NCBI RefSeq assembly: GCF_024734665.1
Contig: NZ_CP102931.1
Span: 5,082,001-5,146,000, forward strand
Length of the DNA: 64,000 bases
DNA from: Variovorax paradoxus
GTDB taxonomy: Bacteria > Pseudomonadota > Gammaproteobacteria > Burkholderiales > Burkholderiaceae_C
Direction of reading: 5' to 3'
Under the pieces are notes generated by a model that did no database searches, was not told where the DNA came from, and saw only the letters and a program-made list of their open reading frames with translations. Positions 54,778 through 64,000 of this stretch are shown piece after piece. How positions within the stretch are numbered: the first letter of the stretch is position 1; every line of letters begins with the position of its first letter. Both the position numbers and the translations under genes were made by a program.

Positions 54778-55413
54778 ATGAATCTTTCTTCTCCTCCCCT
54801 CCTCCGGATCGATGCGCTGCGCTTCGCGTACCCCGACCAGCCTGCGCTCGTGTCGAACTGGAGCGCATCCATCGGCCCGGGCGTCACGCTGCTTTATGGC
54901 GACACGGGCACCGGCAAATCGGCGCTGCTCCAGGTGATTGCAGGCACGCTGCCCGCCACTGGGCGGCTGACCGTGGCGGGGGCGAGCCTCGATGCCGCGC
55001 CCGAGGCGTATCGCCGCCAGGTGTTCTTCGTCGATCCGGTGACCGACCGCTTCGACCAGCTCACCGCACGCGAATGCACGGCCTCGCTCGTCGAAGGCGA
55101 CGCGGGCTTCAGCGAAGCGAGGTGGCAGGCCATTGCCGAGGGCTTCGCGCTGGAGCCGCACCTGGACAAGAAGATGTTCATGCTCTCGACTGGCTCGAAA
55201 CGCAAGGTGTGGATGGCGGCCGGGCTTGCATCGGGCCGCCCGCTCATCCTGCTCGACGAGCCGACGGCCGGGCTCGATGCACCGTCGACCCGCTGCCTGT
55301 GGGCCACGCTCACCGGCTTTGCGGCGCAGTCGAAACAGGCGGTCATCGTGGCCAGCGCGGCGCGTGTCGACACGGTGCCGCTCGCGGCCACCGTCGAGCT
55401 GCCGCTGGGCTGA
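54778..55413 (+). CDS. Orphan ABC transporter ATP-binding protein
   Basis: A 211-residue ATPase. Walker A is [18 protein letters not shown], a Q-loop-like segment is [17 protein letters not shown], the signature position reads [20 protein letters not shown] and Walker B is [15 protein letters not shown]. The signature LSTGSKRK resembles that of heme or efflux-type ATPases such as CcmA (LSxGQxRR) but is not identical. No H-loop His is evident in [11 protein letters not shown], where Ala stands in place of the usual switch His, so the ATPase may be weak. There is no permease gene beside it. The start was set at ATG 54778. It lies 173 bases before the isocitrate dehydrogenase gene. Confidence 0.82.
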   Translation: MNLSSPPLLRIDALRFAYPDQPALVSNWSASIGPGVTLLYGDTGTGKSALLQVIAGTLPATGRLTVAGASLDAAPEAYRRQVFFVDPVTDRFDQLTARECTASLVEGDAGFSEARWQAIAEGFALEPHLDKKMFMLSTGSKRKVWMAAGLASGRPLILLDEPTAGLDAPSTRCLWATLTGFAAQSKQAVIVASAARVDTVPLAATVELPLG

Positions 55414-55586
55414 AGCCGGCCGCCCGGCGCCTTAAAACGCCCGCCGAAGGGGGTCATCGGGCCCCGTCTGGCCGAACCCGGCCCCAGCCGGGCGACAATC
55501 GGGGATTCCGGCGAAAACACCCCTATCCCTCTTTCCGCCGGAAGTTCCAGCCAACCCGACAACCCAGGATCTACGGAAGCAAGCGC

Positions 55587-57823
<2,237 letters not shown>

Positions 57824-57824
<1 letters not shown>

Positions 57825-58192
57825 TGGGTATCGAGCGGGTGGCAGCCGTGAAGCCCTGGCTCGCAATGCTTCCCGCCGCGCTGGCCCTGGCTGGCGCGGC
57901 GGGCACTGCGCACGGGGCCGAAGACTGCGAAGCCCTGCGCACCCGCGTCGAATCGAAGATCGCCGCGGCCGGCGTGGCGCGCTTCACCGTCACCGTCGTC
58001 GATGCCAACGCATCGGCGAACGGCCAGGTGGTGGGCAGCTGCGAGCTCGGCAGCAAGAAGGTCGTGTACCTGAAGGACGCCGGGACCGGCCCGGGCTCGG
58101 CTCCGGCGGTCCCGCCTACATCGTCGGGCGAACCGATCCTCACCGAATGCAAGGACGGCACTGTGTCCGTCGGGGGCGACTGCAGGAAGTAG
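57824..58192 (+). CDS. DUF1161 family periplasmic protein
   Basis: A 122-residue protein with a signal peptide (LPAALALAGAAGTAHGA, cut before EDCEAL). The DUF1161 pattern is clear: EDCEALRTRVESKIAAAGVA, RFTVTVVDANASANGQVVG and SCELGSKKVVYLKDA. Two Cys (near the start and in GSCELG) probably form a disulfide, and a Pro/Gly-rich tail ends with a second pair (TECKDGT, GGDCRK). The function is unknown. ATG 57824 overlaps the isocitrate dehydrogenase stop. Confidence 0.88.
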
Positions 58193-58364
58193 CCGGCAGC
58201 GGCTGACACTCGTCTCCGCGTAAACGTCGTTTAACAGCGGCGTGCATTCGTCACGCAATGCGCCGTTGTCCTCGTGGGTGTCATCAAGGTTGATAAACGG
58301 ACTTGCATGATCTCCTGACAGAGCCTGCTCTCACTTCGAGAAGCGGGCCACATCAGGGAGTCTC

Positions 58365-58412
58365 ATGTCCATCCTCGACAGTGCGCGGGTGCGCGCTCGC
58401 GTGCCGCGATGA
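58365..58412 (+). other. Short ORF upstream of VgrG, possibly the displaced VgrG N-terminus
   Basis: ATG at 58365 with AGGGAG 4 bases upstream encodes 15 residues (MSILDSARVRARVPR) and stops at TGA 58410-58412. The stop overlaps the VgrG start as ATGA. VgrG proteins often begin with MSILDS-like residues, so this may be the original N-terminus cut off by a frameshift, or a leader peptide for coupled translation. Confidence 0.6.
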
Positions 58413-61024
58413 AGCGGCGCGTCACCACCATTCGGACGGCGCTGGGCGATGCGCTGGCGTTCCACCGCCTCATTGGGCATGAGGCGCTGAGCTGGGCTTA
58501 CGTCTTCGACGTTGACCTACTCGCCAGCAGCAACGCGCTCGATCCCAATGCGCTGCTGGGCAAGAGCGCCACCGTCTCCGTGCAGACCGAGACCGGCGTG
58601 CGTCACCTTGCCGGCGTTGTCACCCGCTTCGGCCTCGCACAGGAAGACAACCGCCAGTGCTTCTACAGGATGCGACTGCGGCCTTGGTTGTGGCTGGCAA
58701 GCCTTCGAACTGACTTCCGGATCTTTCAAGACCAGACTGTTCCCGAGATCGTCGCAGCCGTGCTCGGGTGCTATGGCTACGCAATGGAGCAGAAGCTCAG
58801 CCGTGGCTATCGCACCTGGAGCTACTGTGTCCAGTACGGCGAGTCCGACTTCGATTTCGTGTCCCGCCTGTGCGAGCACGAAGGCATCTACTTCTACTTC
58901 CGGCACGAGGCCGAGCAGCACGTGCTGGTCTTCGCCGACGACATCGCCTGCTCCCATGGGTCGCTGCCCGGTGGAGAAACGGTGCGCTTCCACCCGCACG
59001 AGACATCCGGCGAACGCATCCATGCCTGGGAAACCGCTGAGGAGGTGCGCTCCGGTCACCACTACGCCGATGACTACGACTTCGAGAAGCCCAAGGCCGA
59101 CCTGACAACCCTGCGGCAGATGCCGTCGGTCCACGACCACGACAGTTACGAGCAATACAAGTGGCCTGGCGGGTTCGTGCAGCACGGCGATGGCGAAACC
59201 TATGCCCGCATCCGCAACGAAGAGCAACTGAGCGAGCGCAGCCGCGCCAGGGGGCGGTCCAAGCTGCGCGAGTTAGCTCCGGGCTACACGATCCGACTGG
59301 CCGGTCATCCAAGGGCAGATCAGAACCAGCAATACCTCTTGCTCGGCGTGAGCTACCACCTGCAGGAGAACCTCCAGGCCAGCGAAGGCGCAGGGCACAC
59401 CGAAGGCTCGGTCCAGCACTTCGCCTTCGATGCGCAGCCCACGAGCTTTGCATGGCGGCCACCGCGCACGACCCCGAAGCCGCGCACACGCGGCCCACAG
59501 ACCGCCACGGTGGTCGGCCCGCCCGGCCAGGAGATCTGGAGCGACCAGTACGGCCGCATCAAGGTGCAGTTCCACTGGGATCGCATCGGCAAGAACGATG
59601 AGAACTCCAGTTGCTGGGTGCGCGTATCCACGTCTTGGGCGGGAGCCGCCTTCGGTGCGGCCGCGGTGCCACGTATTGGACAAGAGGTCATCGTCGACTT
59701 CCTCAACGGCGATCCAGACTTCCCGATCATCACGGGGCGCGTGCACAACGCCGAGGAGATGCCGGCCTGGGCCTTGCCCGATCAGACGCACCTCGCGGGT
59801 ATCCGCAGCCGTGAACTGAATGGCGAACGCGGCAACCACATCGTGCTGGATGACTCGACCGGAAAGATCCAGGCACAACTCAAGAGCGACCACCACAGCA
59901 GCAGCCTGAGCCTCGGGCACATCGCGCGCGTCGAGGACACGGCGGGCCGCAAGGACCTGCGCGGCCAGGGCTTCGAGCTGCGCACCGATGGGCATGGTGC
60001 AACACGCGCGAAGGACGGCCTGCTCATCACGACCGAGCCGCGCCAGAACGCGCAGGCGCACATCACCGACATGGGCGAGACCGCGACTAGATTGACCCAA
60101 GGGCGCGAATTGCACGAAGGCTTGAGCGAAGCAGCGCTGTCCGCCAAGGCCTATGAGGCGGGTGATCAGAACGAAGTCGCCGAGGCCCTCAAAGAGCAGA
60201 ACGACGAAATCAAGGGCCAAGGCGGTGACAGGGAACAGGGGCATTTCCCCGAGTTCCTCCAGCCGCATCTGACGCTGGCAAGTCCTGCGGGCATACAGAC
60301 CACAGCCCAGGGCTCCACCCACATCGCCAGCGGCGAGCACAACGCACTGACCAGCGAAGGCCACACCAGTATCAGCGCGGGCAGGAGCTTCCTCGTGTCC
60401 GCCAGGAACGCGGTGCGCATGTTCGCCTGCAAGGCAGGCATGCGGCTGATAGCCGCCGACTCGGACATCGACATTGCGGCCCTGAAGAACAGCATCAACG
60501 TTCTGGCGAAGCTGAACATCAAGCTGGAAGCCGGGTACATCACGATCACAGCCAGGGAAGAGGTATTGATCGTCGGCGGTGGCAGTTTCAGCCGCTGGAA
60601 CACGTCGGGCATCGTACATGGCACCAACGGCCCGTGGCGGGAGCACGCAGCCACACACAGCTTCGCGGGGCCGCAGAGCCTGCCGGTGCCGCAGATGGAC
60701 GAGCGCTTTCCCAATCTGAACCATGGCCCCTGCAAAGCCGACTACCAGCTCTTCAAGACCGATAACCGCCCGTTCGACGGCTACGCCTACGAGATCCACG
60801 ACCAGCATCGCGAACTGCTGGAGAGCGGCGATACCTCCAAGGCGGGGCAGACCCGCATGGTCAACAGCGAGATGCCCATCGGCCTCAAAGGCTACAAGCA
60901 GGTCGTGCGGGCGAGTGAGCGGATTGCGGAGAGCTGGGAATCAAGACTGGAGGCCAAGGCTCGCGAGGTCGAAGGTCGAAGCGCCTCGACACCAGATGCA
61001 GCTTCGGAAAGTGAGGCTGCGTAA
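58409..61024 (+). CDS. vgrG: Type VI secretion tip protein VgrG with DUF2345 extension
   Basis: An 871-residue spike protein for the T6SS needle. The gp27-like domain is at about 1-340 (TALGDALAFHRLIGHEALSW; YGESDFDFVSRLCEHEGIYF). The gp5-like OB domain is near 365-460 (VVGPPGQEIWSDQYGRIKVQ; SSCWVRVSTSWAGAAFGAAA). The C-terminal beta-helix/DUF2345 part is at about 480-730 (RGNHIVLDDSTGKIQAQLKS; LTLASPAGIQTTAQGSTHIA), followed by an extension that probably carries the downstream effector. ATG 58409 has no good ribosome site of its own, so it relies on the upstream 15-codon ORF. The stop overlaps the effector start (TAATG). Confidence 0.95.
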   Translation: MKRRVTTIRTALGDALAFHRLIGHEALSWAYVFDVDLLASSNALDPNALLGKSATVSVQTETGVRHLAGVVTRFGLAQEDNRQCFYRMRLRPWLWLASLRTDFRIFQDQTVPEIVAAVLGCYGYAMEQKLSRGYRTWSYCVQYGESDFDFVSRLCEHEGIYFYFRHEAEQHVLVFADDIACSHGSLPGGETVRFHPHETSGERIHAWETAEEVRSGHHYADDYDFEKPKADLTTLRQMPSVHDHDSYEQYKWPGGFVQHGDGETYARIRNEEQLSERSRARGRSKLRELAPGYTIRLAGHPRADQNQQYLLLGVSYHLQENLQASEGAGHTEGSVQHFAFDAQPTSFAWRPPRTTPKPRTRGPQTATVVGPPGQEIWSDQYGRIKVQFHWDRIGKNDENSSCWVRVSTSWAGAAFGAAAVPRIGQEVIVDFLNGDPDFPIITGRVHNAEEMPAWALPDQTHLAGIRSRELNGERGNHIVLDDSTGKIQAQLKSDHHSSSLSLGHIARVEDTAGRKDLRGQGFELRTDGHGATRAKDGLLITTEPRQNAQAHITDMGETATRLTQGRELHEGLSEAALSAKAYEAGDQNEVAEALKEQNDEIKGQGGDREQGHFPEFLQPHLTLASPAGIQTTAQGSTHIASGEHNALTSEGHTSISAGRSFLVSARNAVRMFACKAGMRLIAADSDIDIAALKNSINVLAKLNIKLEAGYITITAREEVLIVGGGSFSRWNTSGIVHGTNGPWREHAATHSFAGPQSLPVPQMDERFPNLNHGPCKADYQLFKTDNRPFDGYAYEIHDQHRELLESGDTSKAGQTRMVNSEMPIGLKGYKQVVRASERIAESWESRLEAKAREVEGRSASTPDAASESEAA

Positions 61025-62094
61025 TGCCAGTACCCGTCATCGTCTGGGGTGTGCTCGAACTCATCGCCATCGCAATCACTGTCCACGAGTTGGGAGAGTT
61101 GGCCAAGGACTTGTACGAGGGGGTCGAGAAATACGGCAAGGACATCGGCAAGGCCAAGGAGGAGGTGCGCAAGGTCATCCAGAACATCCAAGACGAGATT
61201 GCCCGGAAGATCGAGGAGAAGGAAGAAATTGCGATCCTTCTTGCACTCGAGGCTGCTGACCCGCAGGGTCAGAACACCCGCAAGGCAGTTGGCCGGGGTG
61301 CAACAGATGCCACCATCAATGCAGTCATCGAGCAGAAGATTCCATTCCGTGATGCGATCAGCCAAGTGTGTGCCGCAGCAGACCGGATGCCCGTTCTGAG
61401 CCTTCGGCGAAAGAAAGGGGTCTCGATAAAAGATCTTCCCCAGGCCAAGCGCAAGATCATCGAAGAGTTGCTGGCGATGTCCGTCGAGCAGTTGACCGAT
61501 GTGGAGATCGAGGAATTCTTCGTCATCAAGCTGAAGCAACTGGCGGTCAACTTGTTGTTCGAGTTCGTGGACGAGTGCCTGACCTGGGCAAGTCCGATGA
61601 AATGTGAAGTCAACTTCGGACCTGCGCCAAAGTTCGAAGATCATCCCGTCGAAGGTGCCACCCAGCTCAAGCGGCTCGGCAAGATCAACCCCTTCTACCC
61701 CTCTCCCTTCCAATACAAGAAGGGCAGCATCGCGGCCGACCTGATGATTTCAGAGTACCGACACCAGCGACCTGACAAGGGCAACATCTTTGCCATCGTG
61801 GAGATCAAGTTTCCGGGGGATCGGATTGAGGCAGCACAGTTTGCGGCGTACAGGCGACTGCTGGATGCAGCTGCCGATGTCAAAACGAGCCGCGCGCCAA
61901 TCACGTTCCAGGGCAAGCCCGTGAATTCCGGCGGTCGGCTTTCGCTGTTCCGCTACCCGGAGGACATCGCGGCGCATGAGAAAAAGGAACCCGACAAGGA
62001 AGGCAAGCACGACAGGAAAGACGAATCCAGGCAACAGGAAAAGTCAGAGAAACCCAGCGGCAGATCGCGATACAGCAAGAAGCGAGGCACTTGA
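61024..62094 (+). CDS. Predicted type VI effector with VRR-NUC-like nuclease domain
   Basis: A 356-residue protein directly after VgrG and coupled to it (TAATG). The N-terminus has a hydrophobic stretch (VPVIVWGVLELIAIAITV) and a coiled-coil-like charged region (about 24-70). The C-terminal third carries a PD-(D/E)xK pattern of the VRR-NUC type: Asp239 in GSIAADLMISEY, Glu260 and Lys262 in AIVEIKFPGDRIEA, Gln272 in AAQFAAYRRLL. The tail is Lys/Arg/Glu rich. VRR-NUC effectors (TseV) are known T6SS DNases with specific immunity proteins; the next gene encodes a DUF3396 protein. The domain call is by motif spacing only. Confidence 0.75.
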   Translation: MPVPVIVWGVLELIAIAITVHELGELAKDLYEGVEKYGKDIGKAKEEVRKVIQNIQDEIARKIEEKEEIAILLALEAADPQGQNTRKAVGRGATDATINAVIEQKIPFRDAISQVCAAADRMPVLSLRRKKGVSIKDLPQAKRKIIEELLAMSVEQLTDVEIEEFFVIKLKQLAVNLLFEFVDECLTWASPMKCEVNFGPAPKFEDHPVEGATQLKRLGKINPFYPSPFQYKKGSIAADLMISEYRHQRPDKGNIFAIVEIKFPGDRIEAAQFAAYRRLLDAAADVKTSRAPITFQGKPVNSGGRLSLFRYPEDIAAHEKKEPDKEGKHDRKDESRQQEKSEKPSGRSRYSKKRGT

Positions 62095-63410
62095 TGAGCA
62101 CAACGGAGCCTTTCCTCAGTCCCGAGGAAATCGAAAAATTTATCCGCGAGAGCAAAGTGGCTCCGCAATGGTTCTACGGCTACAAGGATCGCGAGTTGGG
62201 CATCTGCCCCTTCGTGACTTTTTACGTGTACCACCAGCCTGAGGACTACATGTCAGTGGCGGAAAAGTTCATCACTGTCTGGGAGCGCTTCGGCAAGATC
62301 ATCGATGAGCCGATCAAGAAGGTATTCAAGTCGCGCACACAGGTGTGGCTCAAAGGCGGCGACAAAGGGATCCCGACAGACCTACGGGCAGAGGCTGAAC
62401 ATCATCAGAAGGAGTTCGAGACGTTCTTCCTGATGGCCACAGACATGGAGTCACCCGATGCTTCGCCCTTGTGGTCCTATTCAGCTCGAGTCGATCACGT
62501 ACCGCAAATGTGTTTCAGCACGCTCAAGCTGGTGTTCTGCTACGACTGGTACGAAGACGGCAACCAGGCACGTTGGCGCGACTTCGTGCTCGATTGCATC
62601 AAGTCGATTCGACCAGAGCAGGCATACATGGGCTACGAGGTAGGCAATGGTGGCCTCGGCGTGATGGGTAGCTACGAAGCTGATGTGCTCGAACGCATCT
62701 GTGCCGACTACTTCCACGGCATGGACATCGATCATCCGTGGAGCACGGGATTCCATTCCAACGAGCGGGGCGACAAGAATTGGGTCAATCCCAGCAACCT
62801 CGGCGCAGGCCTCCGCCCACCCACCTGGTGCTTCATGCTCTCGCCCGTATGGCAGCGCAAGCTCGGCAAGTCCGAGCACCAGATCCGCGTCGAACTTGCC
62901 GACCCGCGCATCAAGATCACGGCTATTCCCTACCCACGAGACAGACTCAACCCCGACGATGCCAATGGCCTCTGGATAGAGTTGGGCGATCTCGACCTGT
63001 ATCCCGTGGAAGACGGCGTGCCCGAAGTGCTGGTCAAGGCCAACCGCCTGATTCACCCGATCCGCTGCGACGATTTGAATCTCACCTCACTCGACCCGTG
63101 GGACGGCGACCCCAACCCCCGCTTCGGCTACGAGAGCTCGCAGCGCTGGATGCGCCGCTTCGATGACGACAGCGACTGGCCCAGCGCCGAGCAGCGCCGC
63201 AAGCCACCGCCTCACGAAGGGCGCGATCCGGCAGCAAGGCAATCCTATGTTCCCGGCGGCGAGCCCTGTCCGCAGGCCGGATGGTGGTTCACCTTCGCAC
63301 AATCAGACAGCCGTCGCTACTTCGAGAAGGGCGAAGTCATGCCGATCATCAAGGGCAGTGCCTTCGGCGATACCTACTGGCAACGCATGAGCGACCAGAA
63401 GAAGCCGTAG
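62094..63410 (+). CDS. DUF3396 type VI immunity family protein
   Basis: A 438-residue cytoplasmic protein without signal peptide. It matches the DUF3396 family, annotated as type VI immunity proteins: GICPFVTFYVYHQPEDYMSV, ADYFHGMDIDHPWSTGFHS, RPPTWCFMLSPVWQRKLGKS and LWIELGDLDLYPVEDGVPEV. The C-terminus has a Pro/Arg-rich linker (about 375-405), then GWWFTFAQSDSRRYFEKGEV. It is coupled to the effector by TGATG and should bind and block it in the producing cell. The G/C content here is visibly lower than in the rest of the window. Confidence 0.85.
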   Translation: MSTTEPFLSPEEIEKFIRESKVAPQWFYGYKDRELGICPFVTFYVYHQPEDYMSVAEKFITVWERFGKIIDEPIKKVFKSRTQVWLKGGDKGIPTDLRAEAEHHQKEFETFFLMATDMESPDASPLWSYSARVDHVPQMCFSTLKLVFCYDWYEDGNQARWRDFVLDCIKSIRPEQAYMGYEVGNGGLGVMGSYEADVLERICADYFHGMDIDHPWSTGFHSNERGDKNWVNPSNLGAGLRPPTWCFMLSPVWQRKLGKSEHQIRVELADPRIKITAIPYPRDRLNPDDANGLWIELGDLDLYPVEDGVPEVLVKANRLIHPIRCDDLNLTSLDPWDGDPNPRFGYESSQRWMRRFDDDSDWPSAEQRRKPPPHEGRDPAARQSYVPGGEPCPQAGWWFTFAQSDSRRYFEKGEVMPIIKGSAFGDTYWQRMSDQKKP

Positions 63411-63446
63411 CGCGCCCACCGAAATAAACAAGTACTGGAGGAAAAT

Positions 63447-64000
63447 TTGGACTTCCTGGATACCGTCGCTCAAGTATTGGGCAATCCGCATTTCGAAGCG
63501 TGGGTCGCTGGACCACTGATGGGTGTCATTGCCGCTCTTGTATTTGCTGCGGTGATCAAGCCACCTCGGCGCCGCGACGATGACAAGCGCAACCAAGGGG
63601 TGAGAAAGTCATCGCCAAAGACGAATGAACGCGAGTCCCTGCTATCTGAAGTGCACCACCATCATCACCATCACGTGAAACTCGTGCGTGCTGATGACGA
63701 TTCGTCGGGCATGGTGGTGCTCTTTGCAACGGGAATCGTATTGACTGTCGGCCTGCTGCTGTTTTGTGCCTATCTGCCGCTGGTGGCAGGAGCGCTCTAT
63801 TTTTTCATCAGTTCAGTTGCGGTGTTTTGCATCACCACGCTGCTCGTGATGCTCTTATCTGGAAGGTTCGGCTTTCTGGAATGGTTCAATCACGCATTCT
63901 TTTCCTTCCTGATCGCCGTCGGCTGCTTTTATGTTGTTTGGCTTGCTCGCACAAGCATCAGTGACCAGGTGGTGGCCGTCGCGCAGGGCTTGCTCAACCA
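63447..64000 (+). CDS. TTG-start membrane protein with seven-histidine tract (partial, runs off window)
   Basis: Open from TTG 63447 to the window end, at least 184 codons without a stop. GGAGG lies at 63437-63441, five bases before the TTG, so this start is well supported; ATG codons occur only inside the frame. A first span is near GPLMGVIAALVFAAVI. A basic stretch (KPPRRRDDDKRNQ) and EVHHHHHHHVK, with seven consecutive histidines, follow. Then come further spans: MVVLFATGIVLTVGLLLFCA, YLPLVAGALYFFISSVAVFC and FFSFLIAVGCFYVVWL. It follows the immunity gene by 36 bases and is probably part of the same module. I do not recognise the family. Confidence 0.75.
   Translation, partial: MDFLDTVAQVLGNPHFEAWVAGPLMGVIAALVFAAVIKPPRRRDDDKRNQGVRKSSPKTNERESLLSEVHHHHHHHVKLVRADDDSSGMVVLFATGIVLTVGLLLFCAYLPLVAGALYFFISSVAVFCITTLLVMLLSGRFGFLEWFNHAFFSFLIAVGCFYVVWLARTSISDQVVAVAQGLLN

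Overview
The window looks like chromosomal DNA of a high-GC betaproteobacterium of the family Comamonadaceae, most likely Variovorax or a close relative. The reasons are the strong G/C bias at third codon positions, the argH gene divergent from a LytS/LytTR two-component pair, a monomeric NADP isocitrate dehydrogenase, an OpgC protein, a very long alpha-2-macroglobulin, and dense amide and amino-acid-type catabolic operons with several transporter types. This taxon call is inference from gene content. I see no rRNA, tRNA, CRISPR array, integrase or transposase, and no gene-free stretch over 300 bases.

Layout. 0-20 kb holds mostly core or housekeeping genes: a partial tautomerase, an HxlR regulator next to a TetR remnant, a sensor kinase / LytTR regulator / AI-2E-type transporter operon divergent from argH, a rhomboid protease with a TPR-like tail, an ECF sigma/anti-sigma pair, an SGNH hydrolase, OpgC and a 2008-residue alpha-2-macroglobulin with an intact CLEQ thioester motif.

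20-46.5 kb is a chain of catabolic operons, each beside its own regulator. (i) A LysR gene is followed by a DUF4286-like protein, an MHS-type MFS importer, a DUF2848 protein and an amidase. (ii) An OccR/NocR-like LysR gene is divergent from a nine-gene operon: a polyamine/opine-type ABC importer, a three-part flavin/iron-sulfur dehydrogenase of the opine oxidase / D-hydroxyproline dehydrogenase type with two candidate catalytic subunits, and a RidA enamine deaminase. (iii) A MarR gene is divergent from an AmiC-like binding protein, followed by an amidase, a complete urea/amide-type ABC importer, a second amidase and a GMC oxidoreductase. An 11-bp inverted repeat and a 23-nt block shared by the two promoters of system (iii) suggest a common operator.

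46.5-58 kb returns to single genes (GNAT, DUF2277, GFA, LysE exporter, a small repeat lipoprotein) and then pbpC. Penicillin-binding protein 1C commonly neighbours alpha-2-macroglobulin in bacteria. Here the two lie on the same strand 30 kb apart, so the catabolic block may have been inserted between them. A GntR/CynX-type transporter pair, an orphan ABC ATPase, monomeric isocitrate dehydrogenase and a DUF1161 protein follow.

58-64 kb is a type VI secretion cargo module: VgrG (preceded by a 15-codon ORF with its own strong ribosome site), a predicted VRR-NUC-like nuclease effector, a DUF3396 immunity protein, and a TTG-start membrane protein with seven consecutive histidines that runs off the window. 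From 61 kb on this module is visibly richer in A/T than its surroundings, as expected for exchanged toxin cargo.
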